The notes beneath the pieces were generated by a model. It searched no databases. It was not told where the DNA came from and was given only the letters and a program-made list of their open reading frames with translations. The translations under genes were made by a program, and so were the position numbers. A stretch of DNA of 64,000 nucleotides from Aquimarina longa SW024 (lineage in GTDB: Bacteria; Bacteroidota; Bacteroidia; Flavobacteriales; Flavobacteriaceae): positions 62,001 to 126,000 of the forward strand of contig NZ_AVQK01000015.1 in NCBI RefSeq assembly GCF_001401755.1, given 5' to 3'. Below are positions 36,383-46,717 of this stretch, piece by piece (the stretch's first letter is position 1; each line of letters begins with the position of its first letter).

Positions 36383-38191
36383 ATGCCCATAATTGAAGCA
36401 AAAGAAATAGCCAAAGGACTAAAACTAGATAAACTAGGTTTTATCGGTGTTTTTATTGGTTGGTTAATTCTAAAAATTACTAGGATATCAAAAATAAATC
36501 GACAATATGATAAACTTAGTCATCTTGAAGGGTTGGAGTATATCAATAAAACTCTAGATTTATATGGAGTTACCTTTGAAATTCCTGAAGAAGACTTGAA
36601 AAGATTGCCAAAAGAAGGGGGGTTTATCACATTATCGAATCATCCTTTGGGAGGACTTGATGGAGGATTATTGCTTAAGTTAATGTTAGAACATCGTTCT
36701 GATTATAGGATTATTGCTAATTTTTTACTCTACCGGTTTGTTCCTTTGCAACCTTATATCATGCCCGTTAATCCTTTTGAAGATAGGAAAGAAGCAAAAT
36801 CTAGTCATAAAGGGATTAAAGAAGCTATCATGCATCTTCGAGAAAACAAACCATTGGGTATTTTTCCGGCAGGAGAAGTTTCTACGGTAAAAGAAGGAAA
36901 AAGCCATGTAGACAGAAAGTGGGAACCTAGTGTTATGCGATTGGTACAAAAGGCTAAAGTTCCTGTTATACCTATATACTTTCATGCCCGTAACAGTCGA
37001 CTCTTTTATCGTATGGCTAGTATAAGTCATCTACTACGAACAGCAAAATTACCTAGTGAACTTTTTTCTCAAGAAAAAAGAGTCATTAAGGTGCGAATAG
37101 GAAATCCGATTTCTGTAAAAGATCAAGAAGAGTATTCTGATCTTAAAGATTTCACAAATTTCTTGCGGAAGAAAACGTATATGTTAGCTAAACCTTTTGA
37201 AAAGAAAACATTACGAGAATCCATTCCTCAAAATTTAAAATTACCAAAATCACCTAAAGAAATAGCCCTCGAAGGAAGTATTAATGTAATAGAATCAGAA
37301 TTACAATATTGTAGAGATAATGATAAGAGACTATTAGTTAGTAAAAACTATGAGGTTTTTCTAGCAAAGAAAAATCACATTCCTAATGTGGTTCATGAAA
37401 TAGGTAGGTTACGAGAAATTACTTTTAGAGAAATTGGAGAAGGAACGAATAATTCTTTGGATTTAGATCCTTTTGATGAATATTATCATCATATGTTTTT
37501 ATGGGATAATGGCGCTAAAAAAATGGTTGGAGCTTATCGTATGGGAATGGGATCAGAAATCTATGCTAATCGTGGTATTGATGGGTTTTACCTTCAGGAT
37601 TTATTTAGATTTGAACCAGAATTATATAAAATGATGAATGAGTCTATTGAGATGGGTAGAGCTTTTATCATTAAAGAATATCAGCAACGCCCTATGCCAT
37701 TATTTTTATTATGGAAAGGGATTGTACATTGCACACTTCGTTTTCCAGACCATAAATACTTAATTGGAGGAGTTAGTATTAGTAATAAATTCAGCAATTT
37801 TTCTAAATCTCTAATGATAGAATTTATGAAATCTCATTATTACGACCCTTATGTAGCACAGTATGTAAGACCAAAAAAAGAGTTTAAGGTAAAGCTAAAA
37901 GATGCGGATAAAGATTTTGTTTTTGATGAGAGTAAAAGTGATCTTAATAAATTCGATAAAATTATTGATGAGGTAGAGCCTGGGAGCCTTCGTATTCCTG
38001 TTTTAATAAAAAAATACATTAAGCAAAATGCTAAAGTAGTAGCATTTAATGTAGATCCTTTATTTAATAATGCGGTTGATGGTCTAATGTATATTCGTAT
38101 CGCAGATCTTCCTGAAAGTACGGTAAAACCTGTAATGGAAGAATTTCAGGAAGAGCTAGAAAAGAAGTATTTCAAAACTGGAGATAAGTAA
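36383..38191 (+). CDS. olsF: Two-domain acyltransferase, OlsF-like
   Basis: 602 aa. Residues about 60-250 are a PlsC-type lysophospholipid acyltransferase with NHPLGGLD (HxxxxD, His near residue 86) and GIFPAGEVS. Residues about 310-520 are a GNAT-related N-acyltransferase of the hemolysin/OlsB type (GAYRMGMGSEIYA, MGRAFIIKEYQ). In OlsF enzymes these two activities acylate an amino acid (ornithine or glycine) and then its hydroxyl, giving phosphate-free aminolipids. The substrate is not readable. The gene's terminator was split by the element integrated just downstream. Confidence 0.82.
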   Translation: MPIIEAKEIAKGLKLDKLGFIGVFIGWLILKITRISKINRQYDKLSHLEGLEYINKTLDLYGVTFEIPEEDLKRLPKEGGFITLSNHPLGGLDGGLLLKLMLEHRSDYRIIANFLLYRFVPLQPYIMPVNPFEDRKEAKSSHKGIKEAIMHLRENKPLGIFPAGEVSTVKEGKSHVDRKWEPSVMRLVQKAKVPVIPIYFHARNSRLFYRMASISHLLRTAKLPSELFSQEKRVIKVRIGNPISVKDQEEYSDLKDFTNFLRKKTYMLAKPFEKKTLRESIPQNLKLPKSPKEIALEGSINVIESELQYCRDNDKRLLVSKNYEVFLAKKNHIPNVVHEIGRLREITFREIGEGTNNSLDLDPFDEYYHHMFLWDNGAKKMVGAYRMGMGSEIYANRGIDGFYLQDLFRFEPELYKMMNESIEMGRAFIIKEYQQRPMPLFLLWKGIVHCTLRFPDHKYLIGGVSISNKFSNFSKSLMIEFMKSHYYDPYVAQYVRPKKEFKVKLKDADKDFVFDESKSDLNKFDKIIDEVEPGSLRIPVLIKKYIKQNAKVVAFNVDPLFNNAVDGLMYIRIADLPESTVKPVMEEFQEELEKKYFKTGDK

Positions 38192-38231
38192 TCTTATTTT
38201 CCCTTACGTGTTAAAGTATATAATAATAAAA

Positions 38232-38252
38232 AATTAGACCTCACAGGTCTTA
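38232..38252. other. Left attachment site (attL) of the integrated element
   Basis: The 21 bases here recur at 62733-62753 with one C/T difference. The core TTAGACCTCACAGGT is the left arm of a hairpin whose right arm is missing here but present at the other end. It lies 40 bp after olsF and about 180 bp before the integrase gene, the usual place for attL. The exact crossover point cannot be read. Confidence 0.65.
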
Positions 38253-38434
38253 TATTTGTGTTTTCTAATGCTCTTTAATATTATCAAATAACAATAAATC
38301 TTTTAATAACAATACATTAAAAGGTTTTTGATAAACATTAAAAAATTTTAGAAACCATTAGAACTAAGTATTTGTTTAACCTATGTTTAATCTTTAATTT
38401 GTTATATTTGATAAAAACAAATACTAAATAGGTT

Positions 38435-39646
38435 ATGGTTTCTACAAAAATTCTATTATATAAAAGTAAAAAAAAAGCAAATGGTGAATTTCCAATAGCA
38501 TTACGTTTAATAAAAAATAGAAAGCCTAAATATATTTTTTTAGACTACATCAACGAAAAAGATTGGGATATAAAACGTAATAAAGTAAAAACCTCGCATA
38601 TACATAGTGCAAGGATTAATAATCTTACAATAAACAAGCTTGCATTAGCAAATAACTTAATTCTTGAAGCAGAAGCAAAGAATATAGATCTAAACTTAAA
38701 CCAGCTTGCGGATAGGATTAAAAACAATAGGAGTGATTCTGTAACTCTTTTTAAAGTTGCACAAGAGTATTTTGATGAACTAAATAAATTAGAAAATTAC
38801 AGTACTAGAACAACATATATAACGAAATTTGAAACGTTTAAAAATTTTCTAAATGGTCAAGATTTATTTTTTGACCAAATAGATGTGCCCTTATTAAATA
38901 AATATATACTGTATTTAAAATCAAAAGGCTGTAGTGACAATACAACTGCCAATCGATTATCTTTATTAAGAACATTATATAATAGAGCTATTCGACATGG
39001 CGAAGCAGAACACAAAAACTATCCTTTTGGACGTGGTAAAATAATCATCAAACGTCCTAATGGTCTAAAAATAGGGCTAGACGCTTACGAGATAAAAAAA
39101 ATAGAAACGTTAAAGCTAGAACCTAATACACCTATATGGGATGCTCGTAATGCATTTTTATTTTCTTTTTATCTGGCAGGTATACGTATCAGTGATACAT
39201 TAACGATGAACTGGGGAAACATCAAAAAAAACCGTTTGTATTATACAATGCGTAAAAATGACAAGGGTGATTCTTTAGAACTTCCTGAAAAAGCAATTGA
39301 AATATTGAAACTTTACCAAACTGCTAAGGATCAAACTAATTTAATTTTTCCTTACTTAAAATCATATTCTTTTAAAAATAAAAAAGAAGTCTTAAACGGG
39401 ATTAGTTATGCTAATCAAAAAATAAATGAATTATTAAAAGATATTGCAGAATTAGCTATGATTGACAAAAAAATAACATTTCATATCTCCCGTCACAGTT
39501 TTGGAAATATTGCTGGAGATAAAATACCAGTACAGATGTTACAAAAGTTGTATAGGCACTCTGATATAAGCACAACTATAGGGTATCAAAGTCATTTTGA
39601 CCATAGTAAAACAGACAAAGCCTTGAATAATGTTCTCGATTTCTAA
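38435..39646 (+). CDS. Tyrosine recombinase (integrase)
   Basis: 403 aa. N-terminal arm-binding domain of the Bacteroidota type (LYKSKKKANGEFPIALRL; residues 5-60), a core-binding SAM-like domain (about 105-200), and the catalytic domain with Arg near 252 (AGIRISD), HISRHSFG (His 350, Arg 353), RHS near 375 and nucleophile Tyr near 384 (TIGYQSH). It should integrate and excise the element bounded by the repeats at 38.23 and 62.73 kb. TATATTTG at 38403-38410 is a likely -7 box. Confidence 0.92.
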   Translation: MVSTKILLYKSKKKANGEFPIALRLIKNRKPKYIFLDYINEKDWDIKRNKVKTSHIHSARINNLTINKLALANNLILEAEAKNIDLNLNQLADRIKNNRSDSVTLFKVAQEYFDELNKLENYSTRTTYITKFETFKNFLNGQDLFFDQIDVPLLNKYILYLKSKGCSDNTTANRLSLLRTLYNRAIRHGEAEHKNYPFGRGKIIIKRPNGLKIGLDAYEIKKIETLKLEPNTPIWDARNAFLFSFYLAGIRISDTLTMNWGNIKKNRLYYTMRKNDKGDSLELPEKAIEILKLYQTAKDQTNLIFPYLKSYSFKNKKEVLNGISYANQKINELLKDIAELAMIDKKITFHISRHSFGNIAGDKIPVQMLQKLYRHSDISTTIGYQSHFDHSKTDKALNNVLDF

Positions 39647-39738
39647 AGTTAGCAGTGTTCAATAAACTATGTCAAAGTTTAAATTTTACCTAAATGGACA
39701 GTAGCTATAACTCATAATAAAGAGTTATAGCTACTATT

Positions 39739-40131
39739 TTAATCTATTTCAATTGCAGATTTTAAATTATTCTCTAACTCCGTTATTTTATGTTCTATAT
39801 CAGATATAGACAGCTTCTCTTTGATAGTGTTAAATGTCGAAATAAATTGAGAAACATTCTTTTTGTTTTTTCCAAAATCAGTTAATTGACTTTCAACGCA
39901 TTTACTTTCTATATTAATAGTACCATTATTGATAGTAATAATTATTTCTTCTCTCCATGATCGCCAAGAGAATCTAGTAAAGGCGATAATAATAGATTTT
40001 TCATAATGAAAAGAATCAACGTACCATTTTAATTTCTCTATAGTTTCTAAAACTATGATTACTGATTGTTTATTAGATAGTTCTGTTGTAAGATCGTCTA
40101 TATTTTTTGACGAAAAAAATCGAAATGCCAT
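39739..40131 (-). CDS. Hypothetical protein at element left end
   Basis: 130 aa. No signal peptide or membrane helix. It has mixed strands (KSIIIAFTRFSWRSWREEIIITI) and a C-terminal helix with heptad spacing (SDIEHKITELENNLKSAIEI). No family is recognised. It lies between the integrase and the type VI cargo, so it may be a small accessory or immunity-type protein, which is a guess from place alone. Confidence 0.6.
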   Translation of the reverse strand: MAFRFFSSKNIDDLTTELSNKQSVIIVLETIEKLKWYVDSFHYEKSIIIAFTRFSWRSWREEIIITINNGTINIESKCVESQLTDFGKNKKNVSQFISTFNTIKEKLSISDIEHKITELENNLKSAIEID

Positions 40132-40360
40132 AATTATTTATTATTGAATTGTTTATAAAAAATAGTTAATAGTAGAGATCTAAAAAAAACTACCATTCTC
40201 CAATACGACTGTTTAAGACGTATTACAAGGTGTTTTTAGATAAATTAGGGTATATCAACTTAATATGCTTTTAGTATTGCATATAAAGCTAAGTAACGAT
40301 CACTTTATAAAATTGATCTTACCAATATGTTCTGGTTATTTTTAGTATTGTTTTTACTGC

Positions 40361-41038
40361 TTACTTCATATCATAGGGGGTATCTATATTACTAGGATAT
40401 AGGGGTGGTGGATTACCCTCTGCTTCTCGTCGTTTTCGGTCTTTTTCTCGGTAGGGATCAAATGCTGTACCATTAGGCAACGGTCTGTTTTTATCCATAT
40501 ACCATACAAAAAAACTCCATGCTTTGATTGGTGGATTATCATAGGATAGTGTTTTTACATTACCAAATATCGTAGGTTGCCACGTATTGATAACATTTAG
40601 GTACTCTCTATGGGCATACCCATCTGTAGCTCCAGAAGTACCGATGACAACATCTAATCTGCTAAAACGACCACTTATAGGCTTTTGAAACCAACCAATA
40701 GGATACGTAATAGTGCCGTTTAACCGATCTAAAATAATACGTTCTTTTTTCTTATCTCTAAAAAGACCATAAATAACCATTAATAGTCCTAGTAAACCTA
40801 CCAAAACAAAAATAAATGAAAGGACACTAGAATTCCCTTCAGTAAATATAAAAAAGCTAACTCCAATAGCTAAAAGCATTAAACCAAATTCCCAGTTAGC
40901 TTTTAATGCGTATGAGCGATCACATATTAATTTTTCATCGTCTAAATGTGCAATTGTAGCCCCCTTATGTGGTTGTACCTCATAACTATGTGTATATCTA
41001 GGTTTTTCAAAAATTCTATGTTCTAAATAGTTAGCCAT
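40361..41038 (-). CDS. Membrane protein, likely immunity to the toxin
   Basis: 225 aa. Two membrane helices (FGLMLLAIGVSFFIFT and SFIFVLVGLLGLLMVIYGLF, residues about 51-90), with a cytoplasmic C-terminal half (DRLNGTITYPIGWF, then a region ending DKNRPLPNGTAFDPYREKD). It abuts the toxin gene (shared base at 41038) and is the last gene of the VgrG operon, the normal place for an immunity protein. An inner-membrane immunity protein suits a pore-forming toxin. The function is inferred from place and topology. Confidence 0.6.
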   Translation of the reverse strand: MANYLEHRIFEKPRYTHSYEVQPHKGATIAHLDDEKLICDRSYALKANWEFGLMLLAIGVSFFIFTEGNSSVLSFIFVLVGLLGLLMVIYGLFRDKKKERIILDRLNGTITYPIGWFQKPISGRFSRLDVVIGTSGATDGYAHREYLNVINTWQPTIFGNVKTLSYDNPPIKAWSFFVWYMDKNRPLPNGTAFDPYREKDRKRREAEGNPPPLYPSNIDTPYDMK

Positions 41039-44000
41039 TATCGTGTTGTTAAATCCATAATTCTGTTTTCTGATACTACATTTACCTTAGTATCGCCTAG
41101 ATGCAGTGATCTTACCTCCATCACACCTAAAGAAGACCCCATCCCTGTTACCATCCCTTGTTGTATTTTATGATAGGTTAGTGCATTGGCACATAGATAC
41201 CGAGGGGTGCATCCGTCCTCTAATGGAATATACTCATTCTGCCGAGTATTTAATCTGCAAAGTACTAAAATTTCGCCATATTGCCATTGCTGATAACGGT
41301 AGGTATCGGGTAGCCCAAAACTAATTTTACAACGTGTCGGGTAATTGCGATCATTAACCACCTGATGCCCCATAAATGTAATTTGTACTCTATAAGGGTG
41401 TGCTTTTAATTTTTGTTTACCAATTCCATTAGGATAGAACCATACCTGTAGATCTAATTGGTCAAAATCCTCGAAGTATTGTACAAACTGTATCACTGCA
41501 CTAAACCAATTGGTATAGCCTTCCATAATACTATTATTAGTCTTGTTATAAGTCATTTTAGGAGTTATTTTAATCACTCCTGGTACAATCAGATCCATTA
41601 ACCGCAGATATGCTTTTTGAAAATTGGTATACTCTGTATAATCTGTTTTTAATAAATCCTTAACCATAGGTGTACTAATTGTATAGGCTTTATTATCATA
41701 TAACCGATGGATATAGTGATAGGGAGTTTCTGCGGTATTGGGTAATACGCCATACTCGCTAATCGGGCAGTTTTTAAAAAAAGCTTCGATCTCAGAATCT
41801 GATAAGTACATCGCTACTCCATAAGTAGCAATCATTACCCCGCCTAATATTGCAGCAGGATAAAACCCTAATACTACTGATCCTGTGGTAAAAGCAACAA
41901 TATCGGAATATAAAAACACCGATGCCATTACTGTAGCAGCTCCATACGCTGCTGCTGCATCATAATCCCGAAATGCAATACTTTGATAAGTATCCCTAGC
42001 AGTCGTTAAGACAGTAACCGCAGATCCTGCAATACCCCATAGTTTTATTTTGGTATTAAATTTTTTCAATGTTTCAAAAGACATTCTTTCAGTAATCCCT
42101 TGCCTGATATATATAGATTCTTTAAATTTCATAAATGCTGCCCCTAATTTAATACTTGCGCCAACAGTTAGCCCAAAATTTAATTCGGTCTTATCCTCTG
42201 TATAGGTTTGAATTGCTTTACTTAGTGCAATGATCTCTAGGAGTACTACAAAACTTGCAAAATCGGGGCTTTGGATGATATTTTTGATCGCATCAGCGTG
42301 CTTTCTCGGAACATCCTGTAGATTAACACCAATCTCCTCGTTATCAATCATACTATAGATTTGCTGTGCAGTCTTCCCTTTAATCTCTATATGTAGATTT
42401 TTGTTATATGCTAATAAGCTATTATTTGTTTTGGAAAACTCTTTATTACTTTCCTTTAGATAGGTCATTAACTTATCTTTTCTGGCGTATACATATTTTT
42501 TGCCTGTCTGTTTATTTTTAAAATAAAAAACCTTTTCTAGTATAAACGCATAGTTTTCTTGCCCTGTGATACGGCTATAGGCATCACTTATTTTTTTACC
42601 TACACTTACCGTTTTCTTACTATAACTGCCTAATAGCATATCTACCAAATCCAAGGGCTTGGATAGGATCATATTTAGATTTGTAAAATGCTCTGTATGA
42701 TTAGGATCTAGAGTGCTATGTATCTTTTGTACCCAAGGATCTTTCTTTGGTCGGTATAGGCTATCTAGGTCTAGGTCTTTATCATAATAATTAGGATATT
42801 GAGAGAGTATCAATAAATGATTAATAGCATACTCCTTACCATCTTCTATATAATCAGTTACCGCTTCTAGATAGTCATCATATACATTATGGTAGTACTC
42901 AGACTCCATAAAATGCCCTAGATCATCTCTATACTGATTGATAAGAGTACGGATTGCGCTACGTTCTTTAACGGCTAATAGTTTTTCTAATTTCTGTTTG
43001 CTCACCCCTGCCTCGAACGTAATAGGCTTATCGGATATTTTTACAGGGATAATAGGGGTAATCCCTGATGTAACAGGAATAAAAGAACTTCTAAAAGCAC
43101 TATACTCCTCCTCTCTATCGATATTACTATATACAAACTTATAGGTGGTTGCTGCTAGATTATGTAAGTATCGTATTTGTGTTGCTTTTTCTGGATCTGG
43201 ATCTGGTGTTATTTTTTCGTTTGCTAAGAGCTGTCTATAAATATCTAAATCGGGCTTACCTGTCTGTGTAGATAGTACTACAGCTCTAAGTCTTGTAATC
43301 TCCCTATCAATATCAGCACAAATGGTGTCGGCACATCGTAGGGGATCGTGTAGGGTGATAAACATATCCTCGTAGGTGTCATCTTGTTGCTGGGTTTCAT
43401 CTTCTGTAATATCTCGTAGCTTGTATTGTAACCACAGTGCTTCGGTATGCTGATCGCTGGTAAAGTGTGCTAATACATCTTTGCACCCAGTAACCCCTTC
43501 TTGGCAGCTCTCTCCTTCTTTAGGAACTCCCTCACATACGATCAATTGCGTTTTTTGGGCTTTTAGCTGTGGATCGTTTTGCACTTTTTGATGATAGGCT
43601 ACTGACCATTGTACGGGGCTAAAACATACTCGTAATCTCGTACCTTTTTTAGGTACTAGATGATAGGCGCTTACTCGTTCTCTATCTTTTCTATTGGGTT
43701 TTCTTATATCCTTATATGTACCATCCTGATTGGTATTGGTACTGCAATCCCAAGTAATGTTATGCATCTGTCCGTGGTCATTAACTTGGTATTCTTTATG
43801 AAAAAGGGGATTCTCTTCATCAAAGATATAGACATATCCCTTGGTTAAGGTAGTACGCTGATAGGTATAGTGCTGCGGTGTCGGGGCATTATCTGGCGGA
43901 GTTAGTGGTGTATCGAGTACGGCAGTATCTAGGTTGATTTGCTCAAAAACGTAAGGCTCTTTATAGCTCATCTCGCAATCATGATCCGCTTGTTTATCGG

Positions 44001-44214
44001 GGGCATAGATAATAAAGGGGGCTTTCCCTTGCTCTGGTTGTTTTCTAAAAAAAGCATATCTAAAGAAATGTAACCGAATCCCCGATGCGAGAATATCTAG
44101 TGGTGGACTCTCTACCTCTGGTGCGCCACCGCAATTCACTTTAAATCGAAGAGTCATCAAAACTTCGTCTATGGCAGGGGTTTGGTATTCTTGTAATGTG
44201 GTTGGATTTCTCAT
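41038..44214 (-). CDS. VasX-like type VI secretion toxin
   Basis: 1058 aa. The N-terminal third has the VasX-type pattern: an early TLTKGYVYIFDE strand pair (near residue 125) and FITLHDPLRCADTI (near 290). The middle is helical. Around residues 745-835 there are several hydrophobic segments (AAAAYGAATVMASVFLYS, AFTTGSVVLGFYPAAILGG, GVMIATYGVAMYLSD) followed by a FFKNCP motif, the shape of a colicin-like pore-forming part. A beta-rich tail follows. It is encoded directly behind the PAAR gene, as loaded effectors are. Target and activity are inferred. Confidence 0.6.
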   Translation of the reverse strand: MRNPTTLQEYQTPAIDEVLMTLRFKVNCGGAPEVESPPLDILASGIRLHFFRYAFFRKQPEQGKAPFIIYAPDKQADHDCEMSYKEPYVFEQINLDTAVLDTPLTPPDNAPTPQHYTYQRTTLTKGYVYIFDEENPLFHKEYQVNDHGQMHNITWDCSTNTNQDGTYKDIRKPNRKDRERVSAYHLVPKKGTRLRVCFSPVQWSVAYHQKVQNDPQLKAQKTQLIVCEGVPKEGESCQEGVTGCKDVLAHFTSDQHTEALWLQYKLRDITEDETQQQDDTYEDMFITLHDPLRCADTICADIDREITRLRAVVLSTQTGKPDLDIYRQLLANEKITPDPDPEKATQIRYLHNLAATTYKFVYSNIDREEEYSAFRSSFIPVTSGITPIIPVKISDKPITFEAGVSKQKLEKLLAVKERSAIRTLINQYRDDLGHFMESEYYHNVYDDYLEAVTDYIEDGKEYAINHLLILSQYPNYYDKDLDLDSLYRPKKDPWVQKIHSTLDPNHTEHFTNLNMILSKPLDLVDMLLGSYSKKTVSVGKKISDAYSRITGQENYAFILEKVFYFKNKQTGKKYVYARKDKLMTYLKESNKEFSKTNNSLLAYNKNLHIEIKGKTAQQIYSMIDNEEIGVNLQDVPRKHADAIKNIIQSPDFASFVVLLEIIALSKAIQTYTEDKTELNFGLTVGASIKLGAAFMKFKESIYIRQGITERMSFETLKKFNTKIKLWGIAGSAVTVLTTARDTYQSIAFRDYDAAAAYGAATVMASVFLYSDIVAFTTGSVVLGFYPAAILGGVMIATYGVAMYLSDSEIEAFFKNCPISEYGVLPNTAETPYHYIHRLYDNKAYTISTPMVKDLLKTDYTEYTNFQKAYLRLMDLIVPGVIKITPKMTYNKTNNSIMEGYTNWFSAVIQFVQYFEDFDQLDLQVWFYPNGIGKQKLKAHPYRVQITFMGHQVVNDRNYPTRCKISFGLPDTYRYQQWQYGEILVLCRLNTRQNEYIPLEDGCTPRYLCANALTYHKIQQGMVTGMGSSLGVMEVRSLHLGDTKVNVVSENRIMDLTTR

Positions 44215-44215
44215 A

Positions 44216-44887
44216 CTATGTGGTGGTTTGTAGGTCTTCGATTTCCCAAATAACTTCTATCTGTTTATTGTGTACCTCTCCTGATAGGGTTACGGTTTCT
44301 TCTGGTCGATTAAATACCTCTGGTACGCTAAAGGTAAGTGTGGCGGTATTTCCGTCGGGGATATTAGATACCTCTGCGACTAGGGTAAGTTGCCGTATCT
44401 GGTGGGAGTTCCGTAATATCGTTTCGTCTTTGATCCATCGAGGGTGTACTACTTTGGGTACTTCTTCTGGGTCTTCTCGTAGTGCGTCTTGATGTTGTTG
44501 CGCTACTCTGGTATTGCCTAGTATTCGATTAACCAAGGTAATCTCAGGGAATGGGATATTATGTATAGGCATGGTTATAGGAGCTATATCCGCAAAGGCG
44601 GTATAGGTGATATTGGCTTCTCCACTGGTAATCGTTCCGCCATGTGCGGTCATATCTCCTACACAGGCTACGGGCTTACCATTGATAAAAACAAAGGCTT
44701 GCCCTTGTACAACAGTATTGGTAGCTCCTACACAGGTGCATAAGCTTCCTAATACCGCTACGGGCTTACCATTCATTAATACGGTAGGATCTCCTGTTGT
44801 AATTGTACCACCTACATGGGGTACTGTACCTGTATACATTGGACATTGATGTGTACTACCTAGCGTGGCTACTGGTTTTGCAGACAT
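44216..44887 (-). CDS. PAAR-domain spike-tip protein
   Basis: 223 aa. Residues 1-95 are a PAAR domain with repeated Gly-rich turns and metal-ligand-type His/Cys (THQCPMYTG, VPHVGGTITTGDPTV, CTCVGATN, AHGGTITSG). It sharpens the VgrG spike. A linker leads to a 90-residue beta-domain (LTLVAEVSNIPDGNTATLTF), which likely binds the toxin encoded 2 bp downstream. Gap to vgrG is 3 bp. Confidence 0.82.
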   Translation of the reverse strand: MSAKPVATLGSTHQCPMYTGTVPHVGGTITTGDPTVLMNGKPVAVLGSLCTCVGATNTVVQGQAFVFINGKPVACVGDMTAHGGTITSGEANITYTAFADIAPITMPIHNIPFPEITLVNRILGNTRVAQQHQDALREDPEEVPKVVHPRWIKDETILRNSHQIRQLTLVAEVSNIPDGNTATLTFSVPEVFNRPEETVTLSGEVHNKQIEVIWEIEDLQTTT

Positions 44888-44890
44888 AGT

Positions 44891-46717
44891 TTATCTAATT
44901 TCTTGTTTACCGCTAGCTCCTTGTACAGTAGCTATTGTAGTTCCTTTTATGGTCGTTTGACTGCCTATCATATCGGCATTGGATAGGGCTTGGCTACGGA
45001 TATTTTGCCCCTCTATAATGGTGTCCGATTGTGCGTGTAGGTTCATATTAGCATCGCTATTCATACTGGCATTACCCTGCGAGTGTAGCGATAGTGTACC
45101 TGTGCTATTGGTAGTGATATTGCCCTGTGTGGTGATACTGGTGTCTTGCTGGGATATGATTTGTATATTCTCTATGGCTTGTAGTAGTATATTCTTAGCC
45201 TCTAAGGTTAGTGTCTCTGGAGCACTGATCTTAATATTACCATTGGGTTCTAAGGTAATAGTACTACCACTCTGGTTCTGTACGGTGATACTACCAGTTT
45301 CATCATCAGAAATGATAGTATTACCACTTTTGGTTTGTATCGCTTTGATCGTATTATCTGGGGTATAGAATTCGCTTTTGGCGGTTTTATTATATGCAGA
45401 TCCTATAACCAATGGACGTTCTGGATTATCGCCTAAAAAATTACAAAATACCTCGTCTCCGATCTCCGCTACCATATAACTGCCATGTGCTGCCCCTGCG
45501 TGGGTATTGGCACAGCGTACCCAATCAGTAGTCGTATTGGCTTGTTGCTGCCAAGGGAATTGTAGTTTTACTCGGTTTAATCCCTCTGTATCTCTATTAT
45601 CCATTACTATAGCAGACATGGCTTCTGTCTTAGGTACAGCATTAATATTACTATAAGGGGGGTGTTCTACTCCTGTTACAATTCCCTCAATCTCATTATG
45701 GTAATAGCCCGTGTTATTAAAATGGTGGGTTACTTTAGTCAGCTCATAAGTACCATAGGGATGCTCTGAGGTAGCACTATTACTATAGTGATGCCCTGTT
45801 ACCTGTAGGTGGTCGCAGGGTTTTAAACCCAGTATCGTAGTCCTACCGATAGCAGTAATCATACGGGCTTTTTGGCTCTCTGCATGTACTTTGGTTAGGT
45901 AATCTAGGTGTTGCTGTGCAAAATAATCATCCTGTAGATGTGTATAATAGTATGTACTCTGTTTACTAAATGCTGCTTCGGATCTATTGGCGGTAGGTGC
46001 TAATAGATCTGGGGTACTACTATTGGATTGTATAGTAGTAGCAGTATGGGGCTGCTGTGTGATATGATCGTGGTAGTGTAATGTGGCTAGCTGCTCCTCT
46101 AGATCGTCATTGATGGTAAACTCTTTGATATCTTGCCCGAATGTGCCAGACCATTCTACTACCTTAGTGGGATTTCTACCAATATTTAATTGCTCACCAT
46201 CATAGTAGGTAAATATGCCATATCGCTTGCTCATACGGGTAATAAAATCCCAGTCGGACTCATTATACTGTACGGTATAGCCTAGTTGTTTATCGGTTTC
46301 TGAGCCGTAGTAAGTGGGTAGTGTGGAGTAGTCTCGTAGGATATGAGTACTCATATTCTTTAATGTAGTACCTGTATCAAAGCTCTGGCACTGTGTTGAT
46401 TTTTGTAATCCTATAGTGGGGCTGGCTCCTCTAAAGAGCATCCCTCCATGATTGCCATCATCGTTCTTAGTATGCTGTACACTAAGAATAATCCCTGTAA
46501 ATTGTAATGCGCCATCTGATGAGAAGATAGAAATCTCCTGATTCTGGTATTTCTCATGATCTTGGAAGGGTACAGATTGTAAATCCTTATCCAAAAATGA
46601 AGAAAACGATATGCTAAACAAATGATGCTTACCTATCTGCTGTGTAATTGATCCATTAAAAGCGGTGTACCCCAATAGCGGTGTACCACCGATGTAAACA
46701 TTAATTTCTTGTATCAT
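44891..46717 (-). CDS. vgrG: VgrG spike protein
   Basis: 608 aa. gp27-like part (residues 1-350: LLGYTAFNGSITQQIGKH, YNESDWDFITRMSKRYGIF), gp5-like OB fold (about 370-460: GLNRVKLQFPW, WVRCANTHAG, GDEVFCNFL, ERPLVIGSAYN), then a needle of short repeated strands (about 475-605). It is the trimeric spike of a type VI machine, here the Bacteroidota (T6SSiii) type by form. No sheath, tube or baseplate genes are in the window, so this is an orphan vgrG that would use a machine encoded elsewhere. Confidence 0.88.
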   Translation of the reverse strand: MIQEINVYIGGTPLLGYTAFNGSITQQIGKHHLFSISFSSFLDKDLQSVPFQDHEKYQNQEISIFSSDGALQFTGIILSVQHTKNDDGNHGGMLFRGASPTIGLQKSTQCQSFDTGTTLKNMSTHILRDYSTLPTYYGSETDKQLGYTVQYNESDWDFITRMSKRYGIFTYYDGEQLNIGRNPTKVVEWSGTFGQDIKEFTINDDLEEQLATLHYHDHITQQPHTATTIQSNSSTPDLLAPTANRSEAAFSKQSTYYYTHLQDDYFAQQHLDYLTKVHAESQKARMITAIGRTTILGLKPCDHLQVTGHHYSNSATSEHPYGTYELTKVTHHFNNTGYYHNEIEGIVTGVEHPPYSNINAVPKTEAMSAIVMDNRDTEGLNRVKLQFPWQQQANTTTDWVRCANTHAGAAHGSYMVAEIGDEVFCNFLGDNPERPLVIGSAYNKTAKSEFYTPDNTIKAIQTKSGNTIISDDETGSITVQNQSGSTITLEPNGNIKISAPETLTLEAKNILLQAIENIQIISQQDTSITTQGNITTNSTGTLSLHSQGNASMNSDANMNLHAQSDTIIEGQNIRSQALSNADMIGSQTTIKGTTIATVQGASGKQEIR

